From contig JAJAPY010000004.1 of assembly GCA_020523885.1 (NCBI GenBank), positions 1 through 64,000 of the forward strand: 64,000 nucleotides of DNA, read 5' to 3'. This stretch comes from Candidatus Liberimonas magnetica. GTDB taxonomy: Bacteria > Elusimicrobiota > Endomicrobiia > Endomicrobiales > JAFGIL01. Below the pieces are notes generated by a model, which did not search any database, was not told the origin of the DNA, and worked only from the letters and a program-made list of their open reading frames with translations. Of this stretch, positions 18,991-26,693 are shown piece after piece. A program made the translations under genes and the position numbers. Each line of letters begins with the position of its first letter. The stretch's first letter is position 1.

Positions 18991-19027
18991 CAAAAAAAAT
19001 AACCCGGCTTTAAAGTCAAGCCGAGTT
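18991..19027 (-). terminator. Hairpin plus T-tract between the 167-aa gene and giant ORF 1
   Basis: AACTCGGCTT and AAGCCGGGTT form a 10-bp stem (one wobble) with a 7-base loop (19001-19027), followed by a run of eight T on the minus strand. It begins at the stop codon of the upstream gene, and its T-run touches the GGAGG site of the giant gene. It can act as a terminator or attenuator. Confidence 0.8.
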
Positions 19028-19529
19028 ATCTTATCCTGCTATTTATGTTTAATAAAGCATAGTTATCTATTGCGCCTCTTGGCAATAAGCATAGCATTGC
19101 CATAAGTATCAGAAAAATAAACGATCTCTGCATGAATTTTCGGAACAAGATCGTAAATTTTATATCGTTCGTAGTTCTTGAAATGTCCTGATAAAAACCT
19201 GTGATAGCTTTACTTTCAAGGATATTGCCGGAATAACTGCCCGCAGTTTGAACTAAAAATGTCCGGTCAAGATCATTGTTTGTTTTGGATTTATTATTGG
19301 ATTTGTTCTTTGCAGGGGTTGTTACGGAATTCTGATAAGTAATCTTTCCCATAACTATGTCAACGGTAGTTGAGATACAGTAAGTTACAAAAAAGTTCTT
19401 TGCAACTTTCATAGTATTATCTAATACTACTGAACTGATAGCACTGCTTTCCTGTGCATTTAAAGAAACAAAAGAAAAAAGGTTTATAAAAATACAGAAT
19501 ATAATTAATATACTTAGTTTTATTTTCAT
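19026..19529 (-). CDS. Small secreted protein of unknown function (167 aa)
   Basis: The N-terminus is a clear signal peptide (hydrophobic core after MKIKLS, likely cleavage near LNAQ). A mostly hydrophilic middle rich in Asn, Lys and Ser follows. A second hydrophobic segment (FIFLILMAMLCLLP) lies near the C-terminus, so the mature protein may stay anchored to the membrane. I recognise no family. It has its own sigma70-like promoter (19566-19593) and a terminator-like hairpin beginning at its stop codon, so it looks like a single-gene unit. It lies directly upstream of giant ORF 1, which has no room for a promoter of its own in the gap; read-through from this unit is the simplest way to transcribe the giant gene. 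A functional link between the two is only a guess. Confidence 0.65.
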   Translation of the reverse strand: MKIKLSILIIFCIFINLFSFVSLNAQESSAISSVVLDNTMKVAKNFFVTYCISTTVDIVMGKITYQNSVTTPAKNKSNNKSKTNNDLDRTFLVQTAGSYSGNILESKAITGFYQDISRTTNDIKFTILFRKFMQRSFIFLILMAMLCLLPRGAIDNYALLNINSRIR

Positions 19530-19565
19530 AATATCTTTTATTATATATATGTAAATGTTTATATA

Positions 19566-19593
19566 ATTATAGATAAAATATTAGAAATTTCAA
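19566..19593 (-). promoter_or_regulatory. Sigma70-like promoter of the 167-aa gene
   Basis: Minus-strand TTGAAA (19588-19593) and TATAAT (19566-19571) are separated by 16 bases. Transcription would start about 30 bases before the ATG at 19529. Confidence 0.6.
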
Positions 19594-19656
19594 TAGAAAT
19601 TATGTGAATTTTTTGTGAAAGATGCAGGTTAAGACCGTGTTCCTATGCTTAGTTCG

Positions 19657-19754
19657 GGGGACACACACCTTAATTACAAAAAAAATATCCAAATTTGAGC
19701 ATGGCTTTCTAGTAGCAAGAAGAGTTAAACTAAGTAATTAAGGTGTGTGTCCCC
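19657..19754. repeat. Inverted REP-like pair downstream of priA
   Basis: Two perfect 21-bp inverted arms (19657-19677 and 19734-19754), beginning GGGGACACACACC, enclose 56 bases. The right arm ends four bases from the priA stop codon. The layout resembles REP pairs (BIMEs) mobilised by REP-associated Y1 transposases; no such transposase is in the window. The folded arm could also stop or stabilise the priA transcript. Confidence 0.85.
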
Positions 19755-19758
19755 AGAA

Positions 19759-21744
19759 TTAAAGCACGTTTTGAGGGTCAATATCTATGCTTACGAATAT
19801 GCCGCGGGGAATATAGTAATTTCTTATATTTTTTGAGGCAAGGAGGATTTCTTCGGAATTTCCTTTGAGCAGTACCTGCCACCTGAATAACCTTCTTAAT
19901 TTTGAGTGCGCGGCAGGGGTAGGCCCTAATATATCATATTTAAATACATTTTTTTCTTTAAAATCATTCAAATCACCGCTTATTTTGTTTATAAGTTCAA
20001 TTGCCTTTTCTTCCTTACTTGCCCGGACAAGTATATTTGCAAGCCTGCTAAAAGGCGGGTAATCCATTTGCCTGCGGTTATTTATCTCCTGGTCATAGAA
20101 CTCGTGGTAATCATGGTCTTTACTTGCCAACAAAGCATAGTGATTCGGGTAACGCGTTTGTACTATCACCTCACCTCCCAAACTGCTTCTCCCGGAACGG
20201 CCTGCTACCTGCGTTATGAGCTGAAAAGTCCGTTCCGCTGAACGGAAATCCGGCAGGTAAAGCGCTGTATCAGCATCTATAACACCTACCAAAGTAACCC
20301 TTGGAAAATCAAAGCCTTTTGCAACCATTTGTGTGCCGAGAAGTATATCGTAATTCTCATTTTTAAATTCCTGGTATGCCCTATGGTATACTTCATGGCT
20401 TGAAGCCGTGTCCCGGTCAAGCCTGAATACCCTTGCCTGCGGGAAAAGCTGGTGAAGCTCCTGCTCCACTTTCTGCGTTCCGATACCGAAAACAGACAGT
20501 TCTTTGTTCTTGCATGTCGGGCACTCACCGGGCCATGGATGGGTATACCCGCAATAATGGCACCTCAAATCATTACTGGTCTTATGATAGACCAAAGAAA
20601 CCGAACATCTCGGGCACTGCCATACATTGCCGCATTTAGGACAGGACACACCCGGAGAAAATCCCCTGCGGTTTAAGAACACTATCGCCTGCTCCCTCCT
20701 TGCAAGTATCCTTGTTAAGGCTAGGGCCAGCTCTTTTGTTATAACCCTTGCTTTGCTCGGTATCTGGGTAACATCAACAAGGGTGACCTTTGGCAGCTCT
20801 CTTTTGTCTACCCGTTCATTCATTTCAAGAAGCTTATATTGCCCCTGTTTCGCCCTGTAATAAACCTCAAGAGACGGTGTTGCTGAACCGAAAACAGCCA
20901 CTGCATTGTTTATCTTTGCCAAGACATCTACAATTTCTCTTGTCTGATATTGAGGTTTCTGGTCTTGTTTATAGGTAGGCTCATGTTCCTCGTCCATTAT
21001 TATCAAGCCGAGGTTGGTAAAAGGCGCAAAAATACATGACCTGGCTCCAAGAAGTATCTTTATCTCTGCCTTTCTTGCTTTTTCCCACGTAAGGTATCTT
21101 TTACCTGCTGAAAGGCGGCTGTGCCAGACCCCCACAAGGCCAGGGAAACGGTTCTCAACTATGCTTATGAACTGGGGTGTAAGGGATATTTCGGGTAACA
21201 GATAAATCGCGGATTTGCCGAGTTTGAGCACTTCTTCTATTGAATTTAGATAAACCTCTGTTTTCCCGGAACTTGTAATGCCGTGCAGGCAAAAAATATC
21301 AGGTTTATTTTGTTTTGCGCTTTCTATTATCTGGTTTGTTACATCCTGCTGTTCTACATTAAGAACAGGTTTTATATCTGCTTTCATTTCTTTATCTTTA
21401 TCTTTGTCTTTAGGTTTTGGCGGCCTTTTTGGAGGGCGTATGCTTGCAGGAAGTATGCAGGATAAAGCTTCGCCATAGGAACACATATAATTTTGGCTTA
21501 GCCATTCTGCCAGCTTAAACATTTTTTCAGTTAAAACAACTTCATTGTCATAAAGGCTTAATATAGGTTTTACATTTTCTATTGAAGTGTCTTGTACTAT
21601 TTTAGTTATAAAACCAATTACTTTTCTTGAACCGAACGGCACCTCGGAACGCATTCCGACCCTTGCTTTATCTGCCAGGCCTTCCGGAATCTCGTAATGG
21701 AACGGTTTATCTACAGGTAGGGATAAATATATTTCAGCGAACAT
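19759..21744 (-). CDS. priA: Primosomal replication restart helicase PriA
   Basis: A 3'-5' superfamily-2 helicase that reloads the replicative helicase at stalled forks. At 661 aa it is somewhat shorter than the roughly 730 aa of E. coli PriA. The N-terminal 3'-DNA-binding domain is followed by a lysine/proline-rich linker (KRPPKPKDKDKDKE), Walker A (GITSSGKTE), the DEEH box, an ATP-coupling region (FGSATPS), two zinc clusters (CPKC/CPRC and CHYC/CPTC) and the helicase C motif (QVAGRSGR). It is the last gene of the housekeeping run that begins at yggS, and in many bacteria priA lies near gmk-rpoZ-coaBC as it does here. A REP-like hairpin abuts its stop codon. The identification is firm. Confidence 0.97.
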   Translation of the reverse strand: MFAEIYLSLPVDKPFHYEIPEGLADKARVGMRSEVPFGSRKVIGFITKIVQDTSIENVKPILSLYDNEVVLTEKMFKLAEWLSQNYMCSYGEALSCILPASIRPPKRPPKPKDKDKDKEMKADIKPVLNVEQQDVTNQIIESAKQNKPDIFCLHGITSSGKTEVYLNSIEEVLKLGKSAIYLLPEISLTPQFISIVENRFPGLVGVWHSRLSAGKRYLTWEKARKAEIKILLGARSCIFAPFTNLGLIIMDEEHEPTYKQDQKPQYQTREIVDVLAKINNAVAVFGSATPSLEVYYRAKQGQYKLLEMNERVDKRELPKVTLVDVTQIPSKARVITKELALALTRILARREQAIVFLNRRGFSPGVSCPKCGNVWQCPRCSVSLVYHKTSNDLRCHYCGYTHPWPGECPTCKNKELSVFGIGTQKVEQELHQLFPQARVFRLDRDTASSHEVYHRAYQEFKNENYDILLGTQMVAKGFDFPRVTLVGVIDADTALYLPDFRSAERTFQLITQVAGRSGRSSLGGEVIVQTRYPNHYALLASKDHDYHEFYDQEINNRRQMDYPPFSRLANILVRASKEEKAIELINKISGDLNDFKEKNVFKYDILGPTPAAHSKLRRLFRWQVLLKGNSEEILLASKNIRNYYIPRGIFVSIDIDPQNVL

Positions 21745-21754
21745 AATAAAAACC

Positions 21755-21843
21755 TAACTTCGGTAAAAGGTATACGGGAGAAGGTAGACGAAATAGGTTT
21801 AGTTCCCTGTTTTACCGTTTACCTTTTACCATTTACCGTCTAC
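21755..21843. repeat. Junction word-hairpin, family 1 copy a (udg/priA)
   Basis: The left arm carries GGTAAAAGGTATAC and GGTAGACG. The right arm carries reverse complements of the same words (GTTTACCTTTTACC, CGTCTACC). The same vocabulary recurs at 23310-23399. It fills the gap exactly up to the udg stop codon. Confidence 0.8.
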
Positions 21844-21844
21844 C

Positions 21845-22594
21845 CTATTTTTTATTTAATTCATTTCTTACTTTTTTCATATCTTCCCAAACGTCCTTTT
21901 TAAGGCTCGGAGTACGCAAAAGCGCAGCAGGATGATACGTAGGCATTACTTTGATGCCGTTATATTCACAAAAAGTCCCTCTTAACTTACTGATCCCTGT
22001 TTCTGTTTTTAAAAGCGCTTTTGCTGCAACATTCCCGAGAACACATATACAATCCGGCCTTATTATTTCAATCTGTTTTTCAAGGTAGCCAATGCATGAA
22101 TTTATCTCCTCAAGGCCCGGTGGCCGGTCATTACCCCTTTTTTCAGGGTCACCTGAGTCTATCATCGGATGGCATTTTACTATATTGCATATATAGACAT
22201 CGTTTCTATTAAATCCCATAGCTTCTATTATCTTTGTCAGAAGCTGGCCTGCTTTTCCTACGAACGGCACCCCCTGGTGGTCTTCATCAAAACCCGGTCC
22301 CTCTCCTATGAACATGAGCTTCGCATTCGGATTTCCCACGCCAAAAACAAAATTCAAGCGTGTTTCTCCAAGCGGGCATTTTTTGCATCCTGAGATCTTT
22401 TTATTAAAATCATCTAATTCATTATTTACATTGCCCGGCTCTTTCTTTTCGGGTTTTGCTATCTTTGGAAGCTCATCTTTGGCGGGTTTTTTAGGAGAAG
22501 GTTTCGTTATTACTTCAAACTCGCCCCAGTTCTTTTCGTCAAGGATAGAGGCTTTAGCAAGCTTTAATATTTTTGAAAATTCTTGCCGCTTCAT
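21845..22594 (-). CDS. Family 4 uracil-DNA glycosylase (Fe-S)
   Basis: Removes uracil from DNA in base excision repair. The family's motif A is FIGEGPGFDED and motif 3 is MPTYHPAALLR. Four cysteines suited to a [4Fe-4S] cluster are visible (CKKCPLGETR, IVKCHP and a later Cys in the SCIGYL or DCICVL segment). An N-terminal stretch of about 70 residues, rich in Lys and Pro, precedes the catalytic domain; this is common in family 4 proteins of the DNA-polymerase-associated type. A ribosome site (AGAAAGGA) precedes the ATG at 22594. The first 41 bases overlap the end of coaB, so the two are probably translationally coupled. Family 4 is certain enough; I do not assign a gene symbol. Confidence 0.93.
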   Translation of the reverse strand: MKRQEFSKILKLAKASILDEKNWGEFEVITKPSPKKPAKDELPKIAKPEKKEPGNVNNELDDFNKKISGCKKCPLGETRLNFVFGVGNPNAKLMFIGEGPGFDEDHQGVPFVGKAGQLLTKIIEAMGFNRNDVYICNIVKCHPMIDSGDPEKRGNDRPPGLEEINSCIGYLEKQIEIIRPDCICVLGNVAAKALLKTETGISKLRGTFCEYNGIKVMPTYHPAALLRTPSLKKDVWEDMKKVRNELNKK

Positions 22595-23300
22595 TTATTA
22601 TCCTTTCTGCTATTTCTTTTTTGCTTTTATTCCTGAGCACCGTCTTTTGAACCATGGTCCACCGCGTAGGTGGAACCGGAGATGATTTGTATTTATCCTG
22701 CCGTATCCCGCTGCGGCGGGATGTCACGTTATCGAATGAGCCTCCGGCTCCTGCCGGAGGAGTTCCACTTATTATTACAACATCAGATTTATCGCTGGCT
22801 ATTGCCTTAACCGGATTTGCGACTATCAGATCAAGTTTTTTATCTTTTAGTTTTTTTATTGCCTGATTTACAAGGTTCTTTGATTCAAGGCAGAACCCCA
22901 CCATTACTTTGCCTCTGTTCTTGAAAGAAATAGTTTTTAAGATGTCGGGGGTTTTAACAAGTTTTAAAACAAGGCCATTTTTCGTTTTTTTTATCTTGTC
23001 CTTTTTCTCTCTTTGCGGCCTGTAATCCGACACAGCTGCGGCACAAATAAAAATATCAGACCCTGATATATTTTTTTTGACTTCCTCTAGCATTTCCGAG
23101 GCTGAGGTTACCGGTATGGATTTAATATTTCCGGCAGGCACAAAACTTGACGGCCCGCTTATCAGCACTACTTTATGCCCGAGTTTTTTTGCCGCTTCTG
23201 CCAGCTCACAGCCCATTTTCCCGGATGAAGCGTTTGACAGGAACCTCACAGGATCAATATATTCTCTTGTGGCGCCTGATGTGATCAAAAAATTAACCAT
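22554..23300 (-). CDS. coaB: Phosphopantothenate-cysteine ligase (CoaB), split from CoaC
   Basis: Joins cysteine to 4'-phosphopantothenate in coenzyme A synthesis. It shows ITSGATREYIDPVRFLSN at the N-terminus, the AAAVSDYRP motif and the KLKDKKLDLIVAN motif. In most bacteria CoaB is the C-terminal half of a fused CoaBC. Here CoaC is a separate gene at 25847-26392, three genes upstream. About 37 residues between the DVVIISG strand and the final helix (KSKKEIAERI) are encoded by a palindromic insertion (22654-22769), replacing the usual SDxNxV region. Folding of the C-terminal part may therefore be altered, although the reading frame is intact. Its end overlaps the start of udg by 41 bases. 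Confidence 0.9.
   Translation of the reverse strand: MVNFLITSGATREYIDPVRFLSNASSGKMGCELAEAAKKLGHKVVLISGPSSFVPAGNIKSIPVTSASEMLEEVKKNISGSDIFICAAAVSDYRPQREKKDKIKKTKNGLVLKLVKTPDILKTISFKNRGKVMVGFCLESKNLVNQAIKKLKDKKLDLIVANPVKAIASDKSDVVIISGTPPAGAGGSFDNVTSRRSGIRQDKYKSSPVPPTRWTMVQKTVLRNKSKKEIAERIINEAARIFKNIKAC
22654..22769. repeat. Palindromic GC-rich element inserted in frame in coaB
   Basis: Three hairpins stand in a row: TCCACC/GGTGGA (22658-22674), ATCCCGC/GCGGGAT (22704-22721) and CCTCCGGC/GCCGGAGG (22741-22760). The stretch is more GC-rich than its surroundings. It is translated as a Gly/Ser/Pro/Arg-rich insert with no stop codon. Confidence 0.75.
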
Positions 23301-23309
23301 AAAAATCCA

Positions 23310-23399
23310 AACTTCGGTAAAAGGGATACGGAGAAGGTATACGAAATAGATTTATTTTGTTGTTTTACCGTTTACCTTTTACCATCTACCGTCTACCTT
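23310..23399. repeat. Junction word-hairpin, family 1 copy b (lemA/coaB)
   Basis: Same vocabulary as 21755-21843 (CGGTAAAAGG on the left, GTTTACCTTTTACC and CGTCTACC on the right). It ends just before the lemA stop codon. Confidence 0.8.
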
Positions 23400-23400
23400 A

Positions 23401-23967
23401 TTAAAACTGTACCTTTGGTACAGTTTTAGCTGCTTCCTCGGCTTTAAAGTAGATATCTTTCTTTTCGAACTTGAAAAATGACGCTACTATATTTCCCGGG
23501 AACCGTTTTATCATGATGTTATAGGCCTGTACTACTTCGTTATAACGCATCCGCTCGACCGCAATACGGTTTTCTGTGCCTGCGAGCTCATCCTGCAAGT
23601 GAATAAAGTTTTCATTGGCTTTTAAGTTAGGGTAATTTTCAGCTATCGCCAAAAGCCTCGAGAGTGCGCTTTCAATGCCCTGGTTGGCTTTTATTTTTTC
23701 ATCGATGGTCTTTGCGCCGCCCAGAGCAGCCCTTGCACTTGCCACATCTTCAAATATTTGTTTTTCATGCGCAGCATAACCTTTCACGGTATTTACCAGG
23801 TTCGGTATAAGGTCATTTCTTCTCTGGAGCTGGTTTTCCACCTGTGCCCAGGCGGCATTTATGCTTTCTCCCAAGGTAACGATTTTGTTGTAATTCCCCA
23901 CAACTGTGCCCACTAGAATAACCACAAAAAATACAAGCACTCCTAAAACTATCCATAATTGTTTCAT
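23401..23967 (-). CDS. lemA: LemA family membrane protein
   Basis: A 188-aa protein with one N-terminal membrane helix (LWIVLGVLVFFVVILVGTVV). The long helical LemA domain follows, with the family signatures WAQVENQLQRRNDLIPNLV, VKGYAAHEK and RMRYNEVVQAYN. LemA proteins sit in the inner membrane with the helical domain outside; their biochemical role is not settled. A TPM-domain protein, the usual neighbour of LemA, is two genes upstream (25003-25734). A GGAGG ribosome site precedes the ATG. Both flanks carry junction word-hairpins. Confidence 0.95.
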   Translation of the reverse strand: MKQLWIVLGVLVFFVVILVGTVVGNYNKIVTLGESINAAWAQVENQLQRRNDLIPNLVNTVKGYAAHEKQIFEDVASARAALGGAKTIDEKIKANQGIESALSRLLAIAENYPNLKANENFIHLQDELAGTENRIAVERMRYNEVVQAYNIMIKRFPGNIVASFFKFEKKDIYFKAEEAAKTVPKVQF

Positions 23968-23980
23968 AAAACCTCCGTTT

Positions 23981-24105
23981 TAGACTACAGACTGCAGACC
24001 ACAGACTACAGACTTTAAATAAAAGACTAAAATCTAAAAATCTTTGTTATAAAGCCTTTAGCCTTTTGCCTTTTCTGCAGTCTGTGGTCTGCTGTCTGTA
24101 GTCTA
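23981..24105. repeat. Junction word-hairpin (nucleotidyltransferase/lemA)
   Basis: The left arm (23981-24014) reiterates AGACTACAGACT and AGACCACAGACT. The right arm (24075-24105) is its imperfect reverse complement (CTGCAGTCTGTGGTCTG, CTGTAGTCT). It fills the gap and ends two bases from the upstream stop codon. Confidence 0.85.
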
Positions 24106-24106
24106 T

Positions 24107-24808
24107 TTATAAATTATTCACTACAGCAACTATCTTTTCTATCTCCTGCATATATTCTATCATCGTCCTGTCCATATCTGCGCTTAATGCCGCTTTGTCG
24201 CCGTTCTTCATATTTATGATATCCAGGAACACTTTCTTATTCAGGCCTGTTTTTTCGCTTAAGACTTCCAGGGCATCAAGCTTCTTTTTCGGAGGTTTTC
24301 CCCCTAAAAGCTTTATTGAATGTTTAAGAAGTATTAAAAAACTAGATATTGAACCGATCATCAGGTCTTTCAATTTCGCGCTTTTATTACTAAACATCAT
24401 ATAACCCTGCCTGAGTTTAAGAAGTTTTCCTTTCAGCTCAAATTCCAACTCATGCCTAAGGTTAGTGTCTTCGATTCTAAGGTTTGCTACCGGGTCTTCT
24501 CCGTATAAAACCTTGTAATGGTCTTTTATGTCCTGAAACTCTATCGGGAAAACATCTGCTGACTCCGTAAACATCGGATACGTAAAAAGAAGCGGAGGAG
24601 GATTGCCCTGTTTTGTCCAGCTGTCCATCGCCTTATTTGATGCCCTCATGTCTTCAAACCTGATGTTATCAAGTATAAGCAAAATATTGTGATCGGAATG
24701 TTCTTTTGTATCTTCTCCGCTTGCTTTTGAACCGTATAAAATAACGGATTTTAAGCTATTGCCAAAAATATTTTTCATCTCTTCAACAAATTTCTCTAGA
24801 TCATTCAT
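24107..24808 (-). CDS. Nucleotidyltransferase-fold protein
   Basis: The N-terminal 100 residues look like the polymerase-beta-type nucleotidyltransferase fold: a GS motif (ILYGSKASG) followed by SDHNILLIL. In active members this second motif is usually D-x-D; here the second acidic position is Asn, so catalysis is doubtful. The remaining 130 residues are helical (KGKLLKLRQGYMMF and later), like the substrate-binding helical domain of such proteins. It sits between the TPM protein and lemA, interrupting a pair that is often adjacent. Its substrate is unknown. An antitoxin-type (MNT-like) role is possible, but no HEPN partner is visible. Confidence 0.75.
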   Translation of the reverse strand: MNDLEKFVEEMKNIFGNSLKSVILYGSKASGEDTKEHSDHNILLILDNIRFEDMRASNKAMDSWTKQGNPPPLLFTYPMFTESADVFPIEFQDIKDHYKVLYGEDPVANLRIEDTNLRHELEFELKGKLLKLRQGYMMFSNKSAKLKDLMIGSISSFLILLKHSIKLLGGKPPKKKLDALEVLSEKTGLNKKVFLDIINMKNGDKAALSADMDRTMIEYMQEIEKIVAVVNNL

Positions 24809-24823
24809 TTTTTACCCCTTATC

Positions 24824-24987
24824 AATAAATCCGAAATCCGAAGCACGAAATCCGAATAAAACTACAAACAGAAAATACTTCAAAAATCAAATAAATTCAA
24901 CTTAATTAAGGCTTATGCCTTTTTTGTTTGCAGTTTTGGGTATTCGATATTTTTTCGGATTTCGATATTCGAAATTCGTATTTCTAT
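24824..24987. repeat. Junction word-hairpin (TPM/nucleotidyltransferase)
   Basis: The left arm (24824-24858) reiterates AAATCCGAA. The right arm (24941-24987) carries TTCGGATTTCG and ATTCGAAATTCG. The spacer is about 80 bases. Confidence 0.8.
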
Positions 24988-25002
24988 TTCTGCTGGCTAC
25001 AT

Positions 25003-25734
25003 TTACCACCCTCTTGACGATCCGCCGCCGCCGCTCATACCGCCGCCAAACCCTCCGAAACCGCCGCCGAAACCGCCGCCGAAACCCGAAGAACGTCCTC
25101 CGCCCAGGCCAAGGAAAAACAGAAATAACATGGGGTTGTTAATGAACAATATGACAATCAGTACTAATAATACCAAATTAAGCAATGACTTTAAAAGGCT
25201 TGGCCTTTGCGGCTGAAGGTTTCTTGTATACTCATCTTTACCGGTAAGTTCTACTCCCTGGTCTTTAGCAATAGTAAATGCAACAGCCAGAGTACCAAGC
25301 ATCAGCCCTTTTCCATAATTTCCTTTTTTGAATTCAGGTATTACATACGAATCCAGGATACTCCCTACAAGCCCGTCGGGGAGTATGCCTTCAAGCCCGT
25401 AGCCGACTTCTATCCTTACTTTCTTATCTTCTATGGCTGCAAGTATCAATATCCCGTTATCTTTTCCCTTTTTGCCAATACCCCACTCTTCAAAAAGATT
25501 TACAGAAGCCTCATCTATCGAGCCCCCTTCCAGGTTCTTCAGAGTCACAACGGATATCTGTGACGATGTTTTCTGCTCAAGTTCGGCGATAACTGCCGAC
25601 ATTTTTTCTTTATTCTCGGAGTCTATAACGCCTGCAAAGTCATTTATCCACCCGCTCGGTTTAGGGTACTTAAAGGCTAGGGATATACTTATTAAGCTTG
25701 TTAATAAAATTATAACGAAAGATACTTTTTTCAT
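25003..25734 (-). CDS. TPM domain (DUF477) membrane protein
   Basis: A signal peptide (about residues 1-20) precedes a TPM domain, recognised by GWINDFAGVID, SSQISVVTLKNLEG, GKKGKDNGILIL and RIEVGYGLEGILPD. A membrane helix (LLNLVLLVLIVILFI) and a Gly/Ser/Phe-rich tail with repeated GGGFGG units follow. This is the standard layout of the family found beside LemA; some members act in photosystem II repair or envelope protein quality control, but no general function is established. The TPM domain would face the periplasm. It is linked here to lemA with one gene between them. Confidence 0.92.
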   Translation of the reverse strand: MKKVSFVIILLTSLISISLAFKYPKPSGWINDFAGVIDSENKEKMSAVIAELEQKTSSQISVVTLKNLEGGSIDEASVNLFEEWGIGKKGKDNGILILAAIEDKKVRIEVGYGLEGILPDGLVGSILDSYVIPEFKKGNYGKGLMLGTLAVAFTIAKDQGVELTGKDEYTRNLQPQRPSLLKSLLNLVLLVLIVILFINNPMLFLFFLGLGGGRSSGFGGGFGGGFGGFGGGMSGGGGSSRGW

Positions 25735-25846
25735 GGCATTTTAATCCTAAATTAAGACTTATAACTTAGGGTTGATATTTAAATGAGCCTTTTATTTTTA
25801 GATTTTTATTTGGACATCAGAATTGAGAAATGACAATCAAGTTAGG

Positions 25847-26392
25847 TTATCCTATAATCCGTTCTATTTCTTTTACGATACTACTTACCTCACCCAGCCG
25901 CCCGATACCTGACTCGCCGCAGGCAAGGTCTCCTTCCTGAGGTTCTACAAATTTATAGCCGTATTTTTTCAGCACGCTCAAATTATTTTTTGTCGCAGGG
26001 TGCAGCCACATATTCTGGTTCATTGCAGGGCATAACAAAACAGGGGATTTTGTGCTCAACACCGTGCTCGTAACCAGGTCCCCGGCACGGCCGCAGCTCA
26101 GCCTTGATAACGTATCTGCCGTAGCAGGCACTATTACTACGATATCGGCTTTTTTAGCAAGCGAAATATGTTCGATGTCCGTTTCATATTCATCGAACAT
26201 ATCTTCATACACTTTATTTTGAGACAGAGTTCTAAGTGTCAACGGAGTCACAAAACGTGCCCCGTTAGCCGTCAAGATGCACGTAACATCAGCTCCTTTT
26301 TTCTTTAAAACCCTGACCAAGAGAGGCACCTTGTAGGCGCTTATTCCGCCGCAAATCCCTAAAATAATTTTTTTGTTCTTGATTATTTTCAT
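25847..26392 (-). CDS. coaC: Phosphopantothenoylcysteine decarboxylase (CoaC)
   Basis: A flavoprotein that decarboxylates 4'-phosphopantothenoylcysteine in CoA synthesis. The 181 aa cover only the CoaC half of the usual fused CoaBC. Visible are the FMN-binding GICGGISAYK, the PAMNQNMW substrate motif and the catalytic-cysteine loop ACGESGIGRLGE. The ligase half is a separate gene at 22554-23300, separated by a TPM protein, a nucleotidyltransferase and lemA. It follows rpoZ after 13 bases, preserving the common gmk-rpoZ-coaBC order. The 112-bp gap on its downstream side shows no clear element. Confidence 0.95.
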   Translation of the reverse strand: MKIIKNKKIILGICGGISAYKVPLLVRVLKKKGADVTCILTANGARFVTPLTLRTLSQNKVYEDMFDEYETDIEHISLAKKADIVVIVPATADTLSRLSCGRAGDLVTSTVLSTKSPVLLCPAMNQNMWLHPATKNNLSVLKKYGYKFVEPQEGDLACGESGIGRLGEVSSIVKEIERIIG

Positions 26393-26405
26393 TACCAGGA
26401 ATTGA

Positions 26406-26672
26406 TTAACCTTTCTTTTCTTTTTCCTTTTCTTCGCTGTGTTCCGGAGGCAGATTCTTTATTTTACCCAGGGCAGCTGTAACATCTTCTTCCTTGACCC
26501 TGCCTGATAAAATATCATCAAGGGATTTCTTTATTAGCTCTGCCCTGCTCATGAGCTTACCTTCATCTGTTCTTTGCAAATAACTAAGCCAGTCCCTTGC
26601 CATGCCAACCAGGCCGTAGCGGCCGGTCTTTAAATTAAGCAGCATCTCTTCTAGTTGCGGGTAATCATTCAC
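26406..26672 (-). CDS. rpoZ: Probable RNA polymerase omega subunit, divergent
   Basis: An 88-aa protein directly between gmk and coaC, the usual place of rpoZ. The sequence follows the omega pattern loosely: TGRYGLVGMARDW aligns with the RYxLVxxAAxRA helix, and ELIKKSLDDILSGRV with the ALxEIxxGKI segment. The conserved N-terminal motif is weak and the C-terminus is a Glu/Lys tail. It starts with GTG at 26672, behind a strong AGGAGG site. The call rests largely on position; a structure-based search would decide it. Confidence 0.65.
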   Translation of the reverse strand: MNDYPQLEEMLLNLKTGRYGLVGMARDWLSYLQRTDEGKLMSRAELIKKSLDDILSGRVKEEDVTAALGKIKNLPPEHSEEKEKEKKG

Positions 26673-26693
26673 TTTACTTCCTCCTATTAAACT

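Noticed and set aside
18982-18993. TTG start of giant ORF 1 at 18993.
   Set aside because: Its first codons encode the ribosome site; the ATG at 18981 is ideally spaced from GGAGG.
21755-24105. CRISPR array in the repeated intergenic words.
   Set aside because: Arms are inverted, of unequal words and without regular spacers, and no cas gene is present.
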